Shown here: piece after piece, positions 1 to 8,773 of the stretch
How positions within the stretch are numbered: position 1 is the stretch's first letter
How the letters are laid out: each line of letters begins with the position of its first letter
NCBI GenBank assembly: GCA_029243025.1
Contig: JAQWSU010000006.1
Span: 473,183-537,182 of the forward strand
Length of the DNA: 64,000 bases
From: Pirellulaceae bacterium
GTDB lineage: Bacteria; Planctomycetota; Planctomycetia; Pirellulales; Pirellulaceae
Reading direction: 5' to 3'
Translations under genes and position numbers: made by a program
The notes under the pieces: model-generated
Databases searched by the model: none
What the model was told of the DNA's origin: nothing
What the model saw: only the letters and a program-made list of their open reading frames with translations

Positions 1-1
1 G

Positions 2-652
2 AATCTCAAAACGCTTAATCAGATGGAAGACTTGCCGGTGTATGGCAATCAGCCTCGCGTTCGCTGCAAATCGATTCGAGGGCCATGGCAGGAAGTAGAA
101 ATTCGGGTGCATTCATTTGAAGAGATCGACACGCCCGAGTTTTGGGGTTTTCTCGAAAACGCGGTGAAAGGCTTTGAGAAACTGACGACACGAGCCGCCA
201 GTAACCCCGAGGATTTAATGCCCTGGAAGAAACTGGGCCGAAAGTGGCATTTCTCACGAAGAGGATTTCCGCCGGGCAAAAAAATCAAATGGCAAGGGAG
301 CTTGCTCGAAGAATTATGCGAGTTGCTTGTTGAAGTTGCCGGTGATGACAGCCAATTCCTTTGGAATAACCAACAATTGGTTCACTTGTACGTGCCAGGT
401 CAGCGGCAACCTTGGGCCACTGTCCATACTAAACGCCCTGTATCACTAGATTTGGTGCTCACCGGTCCAAAGAGCCAATTCGGTTTAGGCCGCATTACAA
501 AACTCGGTTCCGATCGCGAAATCGATGGCACCGCGGAAGAAGCGGATTTGGTCAAAATCAAGTTTGTGAACAATGCTGATCTGCAGAGCGGCGAATTGGA
601 GCAATTTCTCCGTGAACATGCTGACGCAGTGCGAACAGCCCTGGCACGCTAG
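2..652 (+). CDS. C-terminal part of a larger protein, possibly UvrA-like (5' partial)
   Basis: The frame is open from the first bases of the window, so the ATG at 23 is probably internal and the gene starts upstream. The visible 209+ residues are soluble, with no signal peptide or membrane segment. They are rich in Trp and basic residues (GPWQEVEIR, MPWKKLGRKWHFSRRGFPPGKK) and end in a short acidic helix. From memory, the segment resembles the C-terminal extension of UvrA-like ATPases of planctomycetes, which would make it a DNA-repair ATPase tail. No ABC motif is present in the visible part to prove this, so the name is a guess. The CBM9-like gene at 680 follows after 27 nt on the same strand and may be cotranscribed. 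Confidence 0.55.
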   Translation, partial: NLKTLNQMEDLPVYGNQPRVRCKSIRGPWQEVEIRVHSFEEIDTPEFWGFLENAVKGFEKLTTRAASNPEDLMPWKKLGRKWHFSRRGFPPGKKIKWQGSLLEELCELLVEVAGDDSQFLWNNQQLVHLYVPGQRQPWATVHTKRPVSLDLVLTGPKSQFGLGRITKLGSDREIDGTAEEADLVKIKFVNNADLQSGELEQFLREHADAVRTALAR

Positions 653-679
653 TTATTTTTATTCGGGAAGTGCGAAAGA

Positions 680-1342
680 ATGTCAGATCAAGTGTTAATT
701 CCACCGGCCTTTCTGTTTCGGCTCGCAACACCCTGTCGTTATACGGATCAACGGTGGACCAAGAAGGGACTCGAACTCGAAGCCAAACACACGATTCCTA
801 GTTTTCACGCGGAACTAAACGGTGGACCCCATTTTGCAGATCTGCGGATCGGATGGAATGAAGAGGGAATTGCCGTTAACCTTCGCCTCACCGGAAAGAA
901 GCAGGCTCCCTGGTGCCGAGAGACCCGCTTGGATGATAGTGATGGGCTATCGTTATTCCTCGACACGCGTAACACTCAAAACATACACCGTGCCGGTCGG
1001 TTTTGTCATCGCTTTGTTTTGTGCCCACAAGGTTCTGGACAGATGCTGGACGAACCGACACTGAAGTTGATTGAGATACATCGATCACGAGAGAATCCAA
1101 AACAGGCTCTCAACCAATCGCTGAAGATTCGTAGCGAAAAGCGGATCGACGGTTACATCATCGAGGCGTTCATTGCGGCCAGTGCCTTGACCGGATTTGA
1201 CCCGGTTGATCAACCTCGCCTCGGTTTCAGCTACAACGTCATCGACCGTGAATTAGGCTGGCAAACCTTTAGTCTGGGACCCGAGTTTCCCTTTATGTCC
1301 GATCCAAGCCTGTGGGGGTCGCTAGATTTAATTGAAAGCTAA
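680..1342 (+). CDS. CBM9/DOMON-like beta-sandwich protein
   Basis: This 220-residue protein has no signal peptide. It shows the pattern of family 9 carbohydrate-binding or DOMON-like folds: an early FADLRIGWNEEGIAVNLRLTGK strand pair (about residues 52-73), DSDGLSLFLDTRN (about 86-98), a CHRF strand, a helper segment IIEAFIAASALTG, and a closing LGFSYNVID. These domains bind sugars or other ligands and have no catalytic site of their own. The start at 680 is supported by GGGAAG nine bases upstream. The family assignment rests on pattern only. The ligand is unknown, and the lack of a secretion signal is unusual for a sugar-binding domain. Confidence 0.7.
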   Translation: MSDQVLIPPAFLFRLATPCRYTDQRWTKKGLELEAKHTIPSFHAELNGGPHFADLRIGWNEEGIAVNLRLTGKKQAPWCRETRLDDSDGLSLFLDTRNTQNIHRAGRFCHRFVLCPQGSGQMLDEPTLKLIEIHRSRENPKQALNQSLKIRSEKRIDGYIIEAFIAASALTGFDPVDQPRLGFSYNVIDRELGWQTFSLGPEFPFMSDPSLWGSLDLIES

Positions 1343-1365
1343 TTGGCGAGAGTCTTTTGTAGCGT

Positions 1366-2634
1366 TCAAGCCACGCTCGTCAACACGTACGGACCTTTGG
1401 GGATGACTGCCAGCGATGCTTGCGGCCCATATCGGTCAAACGCTTGCGCAATAGCCTCTTCCACCGAAGCAGCGCTGCGGACAAACAGGTGATTGATCGT
1501 TTCGGGGGACAGCCCCTCAGTGACAATGTCCACCTTGGCCTTTGTTAACACCTGTGCCAACTTCTGCAGTTGCCATTGATCGAGTGAAAAGTAATCCGGC
1601 TCAAACAATTGCTGCATGAAATCATCAACGGTTGCATGTCGTTGGAAGAGTTGAGCGAATTCAGGGCTGCCAATTCCTTCCGACATGCTGGCTGCCAGAA
1701 TGATTGTGCCGCCCTCTTTGATGATCGGTAAGGCGGCAGTCAAACCTTTGACAGACTGATAGAAGGTCGTGTCCAAAGGATATCCTGCACTGCTAGTAAC
1801 GACGATGTCCACCGGTTCAGGCACTGTCGCCGAAACCACTTCTCGAACAAATGAGACGCCTTCCGCAAAAGCTTGTTCCATGTCACCCGCGACAAGTTTC
1901 AACGGTCGCCGTTCCGCATCGATCACGGCATTTACGATAAAGTCGCATCCAGCACGCCGAGCGATCCAACTGTTTTCCTCATGCACCGGATTCCCATCCA
2001 GATTGCCACAATCGGCCCGAGGATGGTTGAGGAAATTTGGACCATGCCAGACTCGTACCGTGTCGATGCCGGCCAAGCCGGGACAAATGACTTTACGGCC
2101 CCCGGAAAAACCCGCCATTAAATGAGGTTCAATGAGGCCTGTGGTGATCTTTAAATCCGCATCTAAGTATCTGGAATCAATCCAGATCGGAACACCGCGC
2201 GGACTTTGTCCGAGATAGCGATGTTGATCGCGGTCTTGACCATCGTGGTTTTCTATTCGATAGCGATTGGCGATTTCCTCACCGACCATTTCGATCAGCT
2301 CGTGTCGATCGTTCGGACGGTGCAATCCGGTTGCGACGAGAATCAAGATACTTTCACGCTGGATGCCTGATCGCTCAAGTCGTTGAAGTAACCCGGACAG
2401 GATCAGCTGGTTAGGAACCGGGCGCGTGATGTCACAGATTGCGATGCAGACCGTCTTGCAGTTGACCGCCAATTGGTCAAAGGCAGGGGTTCCCGTGGGA
2501 GCATCGAGCAATTGATCTAAGGTCAGCGCAGGATTTCGCAGCGGGTCGGTTTGGCGATAAGCCAGCAAACGTGCCTCGCAGGACGGAAGCTGGACCCAGA
2601 GTCCAGTACGTCCGTAGTCGAGTTGTACTCGCAT
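1366..2634 (-). CDS. LarA-type nickel-dependent racemase (DUF2088 family)
   Basis: LarA enzymes racemise lactate or other 2-hydroxyacids with a nickel-pincer nucleotide cofactor. This 422-residue protein has the family's normal length and its landmarks: DITRP at about 68-72, GLH with His near 105, the EPHLMAGFSGGRK block with His near 171 and Lys near 181 (the cofactor-linked lysine region), and WHGP with His near 197. I chose the ATG at 2634 because GGTGG lies eight bases upstream; an in-frame GTG lies 12 nt further up. No larB, larC or larE cofactor genes are in the window, so they must lie elsewhere. Many LarA homologues act on substrates other than lactate, so the substrate is open. Confidence 0.85.
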   Translation of the reverse strand: MRVQLDYGRTGLWVQLPSCEARLLAYRQTDPLRNPALTLDQLLDAPTGTPAFDQLAVNCKTVCIAICDITRPVPNQLILSGLLQRLERSGIQRESILILVATGLHRPNDRHELIEMVGEEIANRYRIENHDGQDRDQHRYLGQSPRGVPIWIDSRYLDADLKITTGLIEPHLMAGFSGGRKVICPGLAGIDTVRVWHGPNFLNHPRADCGNLDGNPVHEENSWIARRAGCDFIVNAVIDAERRPLKLVAGDMEQAFAEGVSFVREVVSATVPEPVDIVVTSSAGYPLDTTFYQSVKGLTAALPIIKEGGTIILAASMSEGIGSPEFAQLFQRHATVDDFMQQLFEPDYFSLDQWQLQKLAQVLTKAKVDIVTEGLSPETINHLFVRSAASVEEAIAQAFDRYGPQASLAVIPKGPYVLTSVA

Positions 2635-2773
2635 GCGTACAACCACCGTCTGCTGAGAGAATGGGAAGGGAACGATTATTCACGACGGGCGACGCGGTAG
2701 TCGCCGAAGCGTCTAGCCGCGCTGGTCATCAAAATCGGTATGTGGAGGCGAACGGAGTCAGGAAGCCGCCTGT

Positions 2774-2995
2774 TTAGGTTTCTTCCTTCTGCTCTTCTTC
2801 ACCTTCTTCTACTTTGACCTTCTTCTTCTTCTTTAGGGCGACCTTTTGGACGCGCACTTTAGGAAGTCCGAAGATCGAATCGCCTTCTTTCCAACGCTCG
2901 TTTTCTTCCAACTTGGCGATGCGCTCGACCCGTGTCAGTACGTTGCGGTTACCAAGACCGCCTCGTCGAACCTTGAGGCTCTTGTCGATTGTCAT
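2774..2995 (-). CDS. Small basic protein of the Planctomycetes/Verrucomicrobia/Chlamydiae type
   Basis: The 73-residue product starts MTIDKSLKVRRGG and contains GNRNVLTRVERIAKLEENERWKEGDSIFGLPKVRV, followed by a Lys-rich and then a Glu-rich tail. This matches a short conserved family found across the PVC phyla; I recall it as TIGR04137. Its role is not established, although its size and charge suggest nucleic acid or ribosome contact. An upstream in-frame start would give 94 residues. The ATG at 2995 is preferred because GGGAGA lies about nine bases upstream and the conserved family begins there. A good sigma70-type promoter lies at 3089-3117. The highly charged tail is likely variable. Confidence 0.85.
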   Translation of the reverse strand: MTIDKSLKVRRGGLGNRNVLTRVERIAKLEENERWKEGDSIFGLPKVRVQKVALKKKKKVKVEEGEEEQKEET

Positions 2996-3405
2996 TTCTG
3001 CATTTCTCCCGTAGGACTCTTCGAGTGGCGGACGTCTCGCCGCCCGGCAACCACCCATTCGCTAAATCGGCAAATGGGGAAGCAGGTCAGTATAGAAAAA
3101 GAGCCGGTCTTCATCAATCCGATGTGGGCTGGTCGGAAATCGCGATCTTTATCAGGCATGAATTTTGCCTTCTAGCAGACGGTTCATCGCCCATATTAGG
3201 CTTTTTCTAGACCGCCCATCGCTCGTTTTGTGCCCATTGTTTCATTTTTGGCCCCCTTTTCTTTCCCCAGAATCTGTGCCGATCAGCCAAGGAAGCCGGT
3301 CGGGATTCGGGGAAACGGCCAGAACGGGCCCATTTTCAGCCGCTGGGCTGCTCAAAGGGAGGGCATGGGAGAAGAATCCCAATTCGCGTGGGCAATCCAG
3401 TAGGC
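2996..3405. other. 410-nt non-coding region upstream of the small basic protein gene
   Basis: It holds the promoter at 3089-3117 and the leader of the downstream minus-strand gene. The remaining part, 3118-3405, lies between that promoter and the end of the kinase gene. I see no convincing gene, RNA or terminator in it. Confidence 0.5.
3089..3117 (-). promoter_or_regulatory. Sigma70-type promoter of the small basic protein gene
   Basis: On the minus strand the sequence reads TTGATG (3117-3112), a 17-base spacer, then TATACT (3094-3089). Both hexamers are near consensus and the spacing is ideal. The predicted transcript would start near 3082, leaving about 85 nt of leader before the ATG at 2995. 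Confidence 0.6.
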
Positions 3406-4278
3406 TCAACTCTCAGCCGAAGTGACGCCGCCGATCGCTCTCAGGAATTCATCTGTACTGTTCGGTCGCTCGGAAGGCTGGACGGACAAGCACTCCATGA
3501 TCACTTTTGCCAGCTTCGGATTGAGTTTCGGGCAGACGTCAAGCAAATTGACCGGTGCCTTGGTGTCGTGCAGCATGGCTGCCTTGCCCGTCACATCTTG
3601 GGATGGCCAGGGGAGTTCCAATGCACAGAGCTGATAAACGGTGACGCCGAGTGAAAAGATATCAACTCGCTGATCGGTTGGCCGTCGTCGCACGACCTCC
3701 GGGGCCATATAGTTGGGGGTGCCGGTGCGATTGCCAGGCTGCATGAAATCTTTCGTGGCTGGTACGCTAAGGCCAAAATCGATCAATTTCAACTCGGTGG
3801 CATCGTTGGCACAGATGAAATTACGTGGGCAGATATCGCGATGGATGAAGCCAGCTTGGTGCACGACTCCAATCGATTGGGCCATTTGCTTGATCAATTT
3901 GAGTCGATTGCCATTGAGCAACGGGCTGCGTTCTTTGATCAAGACGTTTAAGCCAGGCCCGTCCAAATACTCCATCAACACATAATGTTCGCCGGAGTTG
4001 GTTATGCCGTAATCGATCGTTTTCACGATGTAGTCGTGTGAAATCTGGATCGCAATTTCGCCTTCCGACGGCTTCTCCAGACCCTTAAAGCGGGCTTCAA
4101 AGAATTCTGTTTTTTCGGGATCGAGCACCTTGAGGCCAACGACTTCGCCCGTCTTTTTGTCCTTGGCCATGTGGAAGGAGGACATCGTTCCGGAGACAGC
4201 TTCGCGCAACAACTCGTAACGTTGACTAATACTTAATTTGCCTTCGAGCAACGACTTGAATTGATCAAGCAAACCCAT
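3406..4278 (-). CDS. Ser/Thr protein kinase with altered catalytic loop
   Basis: This 290-residue protein is a single cytoplasmic kinase domain with no membrane segment or sensor domain. Visible landmarks are the beta3 lysine at K50 (VGLKVL), the hinge region LMEYLDG (about 101-107), the catalytic loop HRDICPRN at 146-153, DFG at 167-169 and APE at 192-194. It therefore keeps the ATP-binding Lys, the catalytic Asp, the Asn and the DFG Asp. The loop lysine of the usual HRDLKxxN is a cysteine (C150). The glycine-rich loop is poor (SGTMSSF). It is probably active as a Hanks-type kinase, but this is not certain. It stands alone, with accD upstream and the small basic protein gene downstream on the same strand. 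Confidence 0.9.
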   Translation of the reverse strand: MGLLDQFKSLLEGKLSISQRYELLREAVSGTMSSFHMAKDKKTGEVVGLKVLDPEKTEFFEARFKGLEKPSEGEIAIQISHDYIVKTIDYGITNSGEHYVLMEYLDGPGLNVLIKERSPLLNGNRLKLIKQMAQSIGVVHQAGFIHRDICPRNFICANDATELKLIDFGLSVPATKDFMQPGNRTGTPNYMAPEVVRRRPTDQRVDIFSLGVTVYQLCALELPWPSQDVTGKAAMLHDTKAPVNLLDVCPKLNPKLAKVIMECLSVQPSERPNSTDEFLRAIGGVTSAES

Positions 4279-4379
4279 CTTGATTTACGCCCCAGCAGAA
4301 TCGATTCCGGATGGCACGCCAGGTGCCGATTAAATCTAGGTTAACATCGAATAGGGGCAAAAGTGGCGGGAATCCCCGG

Positions 4380-5216
4380 TTATTTTCCGCAGTAATCGAT
4401 GACTCGGGCAATTTCGCTTTTGAGGCGATCACGCGAGACGATGCGATCGATAAAGCCATGTTTCAACAGAAATTCACTCGTTTGAAACCCTTCCGGTAAT
4501 TCGATCCGGATGGTGGCTTTGATCGTGCGAGGTCCGGCAAAACCAATCAATGCCTTTGGTTCGGCAAAAATGACGTCGCCCAGCGAGGCGAAACTGGCTG
4601 CGACACCTCCCATCGTGGGATTGGTCAGTACGGAAATGAACAGGCCACCCGCCGCATCGTGACGCGCCAACGCAGCTGACACCTTGGCCATCTGCATTAA
4701 CGAGTGAATTCCCTCGTGCATGCGGGCTCCACCACCAGATCCGCTCACGATGATCGCAGGCAATTTTTGTTCTGTCGCTCGCTCGACCAATCTAGTAAGC
4801 CGTTCGCCCACGACCGAACCCATGCTGCCCATGATAAACGCTGAGTCCGTCACGGCGAATGCAACTCGGCGGGCACGCACCATTCCAGTGCCGGTGATCG
4901 CAGCATCCCGCAGGCCAGTCCGTTTTTGTTCGGCCGTCAGCCGATCCCGATACGGCTTCTTGTCTTTGAATTCTAGTGGGTCGTCAGGCATCAAGCCCTC
5001 GTCCCACTCTTCAAAAGTCCCTTCGTCCAAGACTTGGCGAATTCGCTCGCCAGCAGATACATAAAAGTGGTAGCCGCACTCCGGGCAAACTCCCAGACGT
5101 TTTTCGGCTTCCTTGCGAAAAATTGCGGTTTGGCATCCGGGGCACCGTTGCCAGAGTCCCTCAGGGACGCCACGCTTGGGTCGCTTCATAGCACGTGATG
5201 AAAGATTTGTTGCCAT
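4380..5216 (-). CDS. accD: Acetyl-CoA carboxylase carboxyltransferase subunit beta
   Basis: AccD, with AccA, transfers the carboxyl group from biotin to acetyl-CoA in the first step of fatty acid synthesis. The 278-residue product has the expected zinc ribbon (Cys 25, 28, 44 and 47: CPGC and CPEC). The crotonase-like core follows, with [26 protein letters not shown] and the [15 protein letters not shown] oxyanion region. Length and motif order are normal. The start is not fixed by a clear ribosome binding site; an alternative ATG lies at 5189. accA is not in the window, which is common because accA and accD are often unlinked. Confidence 0.95.
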   Translation of the reverse strand: MATNLSSRAMKRPKRGVPEGLWQRCPGCQTAIFRKEAEKRLGVCPECGYHFYVSAGERIRQVLDEGTFEEWDEGLMPDDPLEFKDKKPYRDRLTAEQKRTGLRDAAITGTGMVRARRVAFAVTDSAFIMGSMGSVVGERLTRLVERATEQKLPAIIVSGSGGGARMHEGIHSLMQMAKVSAALARHDAAGGLFISVLTNPTMGGVAASFASLGDVIFAEPKALIGFAGPRTIKATIRIELPEGFQTSEFLLKHGFIDRIVSRDRLKSEIARVIDYCGK

Positions 5217-5390
5217 ATTGGAATTCGCCGAATGGACGGTCGCTGCGATGCTGGATTTCCTCGAATGACTGATTATCGCCGGAAATGCTGAATTCAGGCA
5301 AGCCGTTCTGAGTACCGATTATTGCACATCCCACTCTCCGCCGATCGGTCGAATCCTACTTATCTGGCACAGAACTCAAGAATGGCGGGG

Positions 5391-5978
5391 CTATTCTAAC
5401 GAGGATGCTAGCACTTTGTCATCGGGAACATCAATTGCCATCCAGCTGCCGCACTCGGTTTCGGCTTGCCAGAGATTTCCCAGATCGGTTTGATCAAGAT
5501 AGCTGCGAACGATGCTAGCCAACGGCCCCGGTACAACGATGGCGATTGTTCCCGATTTGTGTTTCTTCAGGATCTTCTCGAGAGCGATTTGCACTCGTTG
5601 CCGAGTAGAACTCATCGTCTCCCCCTCGGGGGGACAGACCGTGTCAGGTTGTTCCTGCCACTGTTTATAGACTTTTCGCTGGGTTGATTTGATTTCATCA
5701 ATCAGTTTTCCCTGCCACAAGCCGTGATCCAGATTTTGCAACCGGTTGACCGTTTTGGATTTAAGTGCCAGCGCGCTGCACAACACAGCCGCCGTTTCCT
5801 CGGCTGCCTGGCAAGGTGACGAATAAACCATCTCGATGCCCAGATCGGCTAACTCGTTTGCGGTGCGGGCGATTTGGTCGTTACCGAATTCGTTCAAAGG
5901 AATGTCTAACGTTCCTTTGATACGACCCTGCTCGTCATAGTCGGTTGTGCCGGGTCGGATCAGAATTACTCGAACCAT
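5391..5978 (-). CDS. Histidine-phosphatase-fold protein lacking both catalytic histidines
   Basis: The 195-residue protein follows the phosphoglycerate-mutase/histidine-phosphatase layout: LIRPGTTDYDEQGRIKG at the N-terminus, SSPCQAAEETA after the first helix pair, PEGETMSSTRQRV, and IAIVVPGPLASIVRSYL late. The canonical RHG motif is R8-P9-G10 here, so the phosphorylated His is a proline. The second catalytic His (usual form V-x-H-G) is P150 in VVPGP. The arginine of the usual SSPLxRA motif is also gone. It should therefore be unable to act by the standard mechanism and may be a binding or regulatory protein. It starts 18 nt after rpe and is probably cotranscribed with it. Confidence 0.8.
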   Translation of the reverse strand: MVRVILIRPGTTDYDEQGRIKGTLDIPLNEFGNDQIARTANELADLGIEMVYSSPCQAAEETAAVLCSALALKSKTVNRLQNLDHGLWQGKLIDEIKSTQRKVYKQWQEQPDTVCPPEGETMSSTRQRVQIALEKILKKHKSGTIAIVVPGPLASIVRSYLDQTDLGNLWQAETECGSWMAIDVPDDKVLASSLE

Positions 5979-5996
5979 TGGAGAATCAACTCCCCC

Positions 5997-6686
5997 CTAG
6001 TGCCGCTGGGCCAAGGTTTCCAGCTCGCGAATGATTGAAGCGTAGTCAGGCTCGCGAAAGATCGCAGAACCCACCACAAACAAATCTGCCCCTGCCTCGG
6101 CGCAGGAGCCCATGGTGGTCGTGTTCACGCCACCATCGACTTCCAGGATCAAGTCCTCCTGACTCTGTTTTCTCAGAAGATTAAGCTTTTCTAAGGCGAC
6201 CGGATTGAATGACTGGCCGCCAAATCCGGCGTTGACACTCATTACTAAAATGAGATCGCACAATTCCACAAACGGCTCGATCTGAGCCAATGGCGTGTCC
6301 GGATTTAAGGACAGTCCGACTCCACACCCCAGCTCTCGGATCTCCGAAAGGTCACGGTGAGGATCATCTGTTGCCTCAATATGAATCGTAATTAAGTCGG
6401 CGCCGCTGTCGACAAAATCCTTGATATATCGACCTGGCCGTTCAACCATTAAATGAACATCGAGCGGTAAATCAGTCACCCCACGGATTGCCGCGATGAT
6501 CGGCATGCCATAGCTCAAATTCGGAACAAATTGACCATCCATCACATCCAAATGAAGTCCCTTGACTTCGGCTTGTTCAAGTCGCTGAACCTCCTGTTGG
6601 AGATTGGCGAAATCGCACATCAACAGCGACGGCAGAACCGCAGGGGTCGCACGACGCAAGCGTTCGAGTTGTTGGCGAGATGACAT
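5997..6686 (-). CDS. rpe: Ribulose-phosphate 3-epimerase
   Basis: Rpe interconverts ribulose 5-phosphate and xylulose 5-phosphate in the pentose phosphate and Calvin pathways. The 229-residue TIM barrel shows VLPSLLMCDFANL at the start, HLDVMDGQFVPNLS (about 45-58) and DVHLMV (about 76-81) with the metal-binding His and Asp residues. VMSVNAGFGGQ and EVDGGVN complete the active site. The frame stays open 56 codons further upstream, but the ATG at 6686 gives the normal family length and the usual N-terminus. The pseudo-phosphatase gene follows 18 nt downstream. Confidence 0.93.
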   Translation of the reverse strand: MSSRQQLERLRRATPAVLPSLLMCDFANLQQEVQRLEQAEVKGLHLDVMDGQFVPNLSYGMPIIAAIRGVTDLPLDVHLMVERPGRYIKDFVDSGADLITIHIEATDDPHRDLSEIRELGCGVGLSLNPDTPLAQIEPFVELCDLILVMSVNAGFGGQSFNPVALEKLNLLRKQSQEDLILEVDGGVNTTTMGSCAEAGADLFVVGSAIFREPDYASIIRELETLAQRH

Positions 6687-7065
6687 ACCGAGTCCGGAAG
6701 AATAAGAATTTGAGGCGGCGATCCAGCTACAGCAAAGATCAAGCGGCATAGCCTGCGACAATGAAAGTTCAGGCGGTTTGAGGCCGACCTGCCAGGATGT
6801 AAGGAAACCGTCCGTCCAATATGGCGTCTCAATGAGTTCCGTCGGCCGATCCAAATTCGTGGCCGAGTCGCGTGCTGTTAAAAAGAAGTCCCAATTCTAA
6901 CAACGACGAACGGCTCCGTCAGCGCGCCTAGTAGGTGATCTCAGAACCCCCCAGCCGAGGGCATGGCCGCCATTCCCGCAGTTTGCCGCCGGCGGAAGAC
7001 GTTGTTCTGCCTACCTAAGCTGCTACTGGACAGCAGGTTGCAACATCTTAGCGGACGATGGCCGG
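6687..7065. other. 379-nt non-coding region between scpB and rpe
   Basis: Both flanking genes are on the minus strand, so this stretch should hold the rpe promoter. The frame upstream of the rpe start stays open but looks non-conserved. I see no clear promoter hexamers, terminator hairpin or further gene. Confidence 0.4.
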
Positions 7066-7812
7066 TCAACCAAAGTCGTCGTGGCTGGGTAGATCGTCGA
7101 GCGATTCTAGTCGAAATAAGTCGAGAAATCGGTCGGTTGTCTTGTAGGTAATTTTCTTTGGCGCGCTCGGGTCTCGTTCTACCGCGAGCAGTTGGCGCCG
7201 CACTAATTGATTGAGGGCCCCACCACAGGGACGGCCTTTTAACGTTTCGATTTGTTGTCGAGAAATCGGTTGGTTGTAGGCAACAACAGCCAGCAAGTCG
7301 ACAGCCAGTTGTGATAGTTTCGCTTCTCGAACTCGACCGTAAAAACGTTCTCGCGTTTTTTCGAATTCAGCTCGGAGTGCCAAACGATAGCCGGCCGCGT
7401 CGGAAACCACTTGGTAGGGGGCGTCTTGTTCCTGGTAGAGCTGATTCAGGTGAAGGACCAAGTCATCGATCTCCGCCGGGGTCACGCCGCGCAGGTAACT
7501 GGCCATCAAACGACTGGTCAGAGGTTCATTCTGCGGATGGCCGACGAACAGGATGGCTTCCAGGATCGCCTCGGCGGAAACATTTGAGTCGTCGTCTTCG
7601 GCGACAATCGCCTCAATGTTGGATTCTTTCGTCGTTTTCGATTCGGTCTCTGCGTTATCTTCATCCGCCGATGCCGCGGGCGAGTCTTGACCGATCAATT
7701 GAGCAAACGCGTTTGTCAATTGATCGACAGATAAAGTCGTTGGCTCGGCGTCGTCGGAGTTTTGACTGTCGGAGCCAAAGCCATCGACTTCTGATTGGTC
7801 GTCGTGAGTCAT
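7066..7812 (-). CDS. scpB: Segregation and condensation protein B
   Basis: ScpB is the winged-helix dimer that works with ScpA and SMC in chromosome condensation. The 248-residue protein has an acidic, low-complexity N-terminus of about 75 residues. The conserved core then follows: AILEAILFVGHP, APYQVVSDAAGYRLAL, KLSQLAVDLLAVVAYNQPISRQQIE, RGxPCGGALNQLVRRQLL-like and ITYKTTDRFLDLFRL. The core is intact. The N-terminal acidic extension is longer than in most bacteria. scpA is not adjacent. No clear ribosome binding site was seen, so the start could lie somewhat downstream. Confidence 0.92.
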   Translation of the reverse strand: MTHDDQSEVDGFGSDSQNSDDAEPTTLSVDQLTNAFAQLIGQDSPAASADEDNAETESKTTKESNIEAIVAEDDDSNVSAEAILEAILFVGHPQNEPLTSRLMASYLRGVTPAEIDDLVLHLNQLYQEQDAPYQVVSDAAGYRLALRAEFEKTRERFYGRVREAKLSQLAVDLLAVVAYNQPISRQQIETLKGRPCGGALNQLVRRQLLAVERDPSAPKKITYKTTDRFLDLFRLESLDDLPSHDDFG

Positions 7813-7913
7813 CGAGTCACATGGGTGGATCGGATGAAGGCCTACGCGTCAACCACATTCTTGTGATCCACCGTAGGGCTTCATTTTCGACCATTATCTG
7901 CTTCGCACCAAGA

Positions 7914-8765
7914 TCAATTCTGGCGCTTCTCGACCTCACCCTTCATGAATGCCAGTCCATCACGTGCCAATTGTTCCTCGGAATCGTACATGCGTCGCCA
8001 GATCTTCGTCGCGGCAACCAATTCGGGAAGAGCCAATCCAAAGGCTTCGATCATCAGCCAACCGTCGTAACCCACTTCGTTGAGAGCATCGAAGTTGTTA
8101 TCCCAATGAACACCGCCCGTCCCGGGGGTACTGCGATCGTTTTCGGAGATGTGCACATGAACCAGGTAGGGGGCACATTCACGGATAGCTGCAGCGGGTG
8201 ACTTTTCCTCGATGTTGGCATGAAAGGTGTCATACATCATGCGGCAATGGGGATGATCCACATCTTTGAGGAATCTGACGGTATCTGCTGCACAGTTCAA
8301 CAGGTGACACTCGAATCGATTGAGATACTCAACGCCTAGCATGACGTCAACCTTTTCCGCGTGCTCAGCAACTTGTCGCATGCTGTCTACGCCGCGACTC
8401 CATTCGTCTTTGGTCGGACCGGCGCCGGTGAAATGTCCTAGTGCTGAGTGGTAAGGCCCGACTAAGGTCTGAGCGTTGACAGCTTGGCAGCAGTCGAGTG
8501 CCAGTTTGTTGTTGGCGACTCCTTTCGCCCGGATCGCATTATCGATACTGATTGGATTATCTTCTTCGCCGCGGACCGTGACGGCCGTGCGTTCGAGACC
8601 AAGTTCGTCGAGTCGTTTCCCCCACTTCGCCCATTTGTCCACATCTAAATCGAAGATTGGTAATTCGACACCGTCGTAACCCATCGATTTAAGCGATTCC
8701 AAGACGGGCAACATTTCGTCGCTGAGATCACCGCTCCACAACAACAAATTCATACCGTACTTCAT
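7914..8765 (-). CDS. Sugar epimerase/isomerase of the D-psicose/tagatose 3-epimerase type
   Basis: The 283-residue TIM barrel belongs to the xylose-isomerase-like AP-endonuclease-2 superfamily. It most resembles ketose 3-epimerases: MKYGMNLLLW start, GYDGVELP, GVEYLNRFECHLLN (metal-binding Glu), MMYDTFHANIE (Asp and His), VHVHISEND and WLMIEAFG (second Glu). The ATG at 8765 is chosen because AAGGAG lies about 11 bases upstream. An in-frame GTG at 8777 overlaps the upstream stop but sits directly on that site. The gene directly follows the 8774-9451 gene, so the two are likely cotranscribed. Its actual sugar substrate cannot be told from sequence. Confidence 0.85.
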   Translation of the reverse strand: MKYGMNLLLWSGDLSDEMLPVLESLKSMGYDGVELPIFDLDVDKWAKWGKRLDELGLERTAVTVRGEEDNPISIDNAIRAKGVANNKLALDCCQAVNAQTLVGPYHSALGHFTGAGPTKDEWSRGVDSMRQVAEHAEKVDVMLGVEYLNRFECHLLNCAADTVRFLKDVDHPHCRMMYDTFHANIEEKSPAAAIRECAPYLVHVHISENDRSTPGTGGVHWDNNFDALNEVGYDGWLMIEAFGLALPELVAATKIWRRMYDSEEQLARDGLAFMKGEVEKRQN

Positions 8766-8773
8766 CGTAATAT

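Noticed and set aside
7311..8201. A 296-residue plus-strand ORF
   Set aside because: It is antisense to scpB and the epimerase gene, both of which have clear family motifs.
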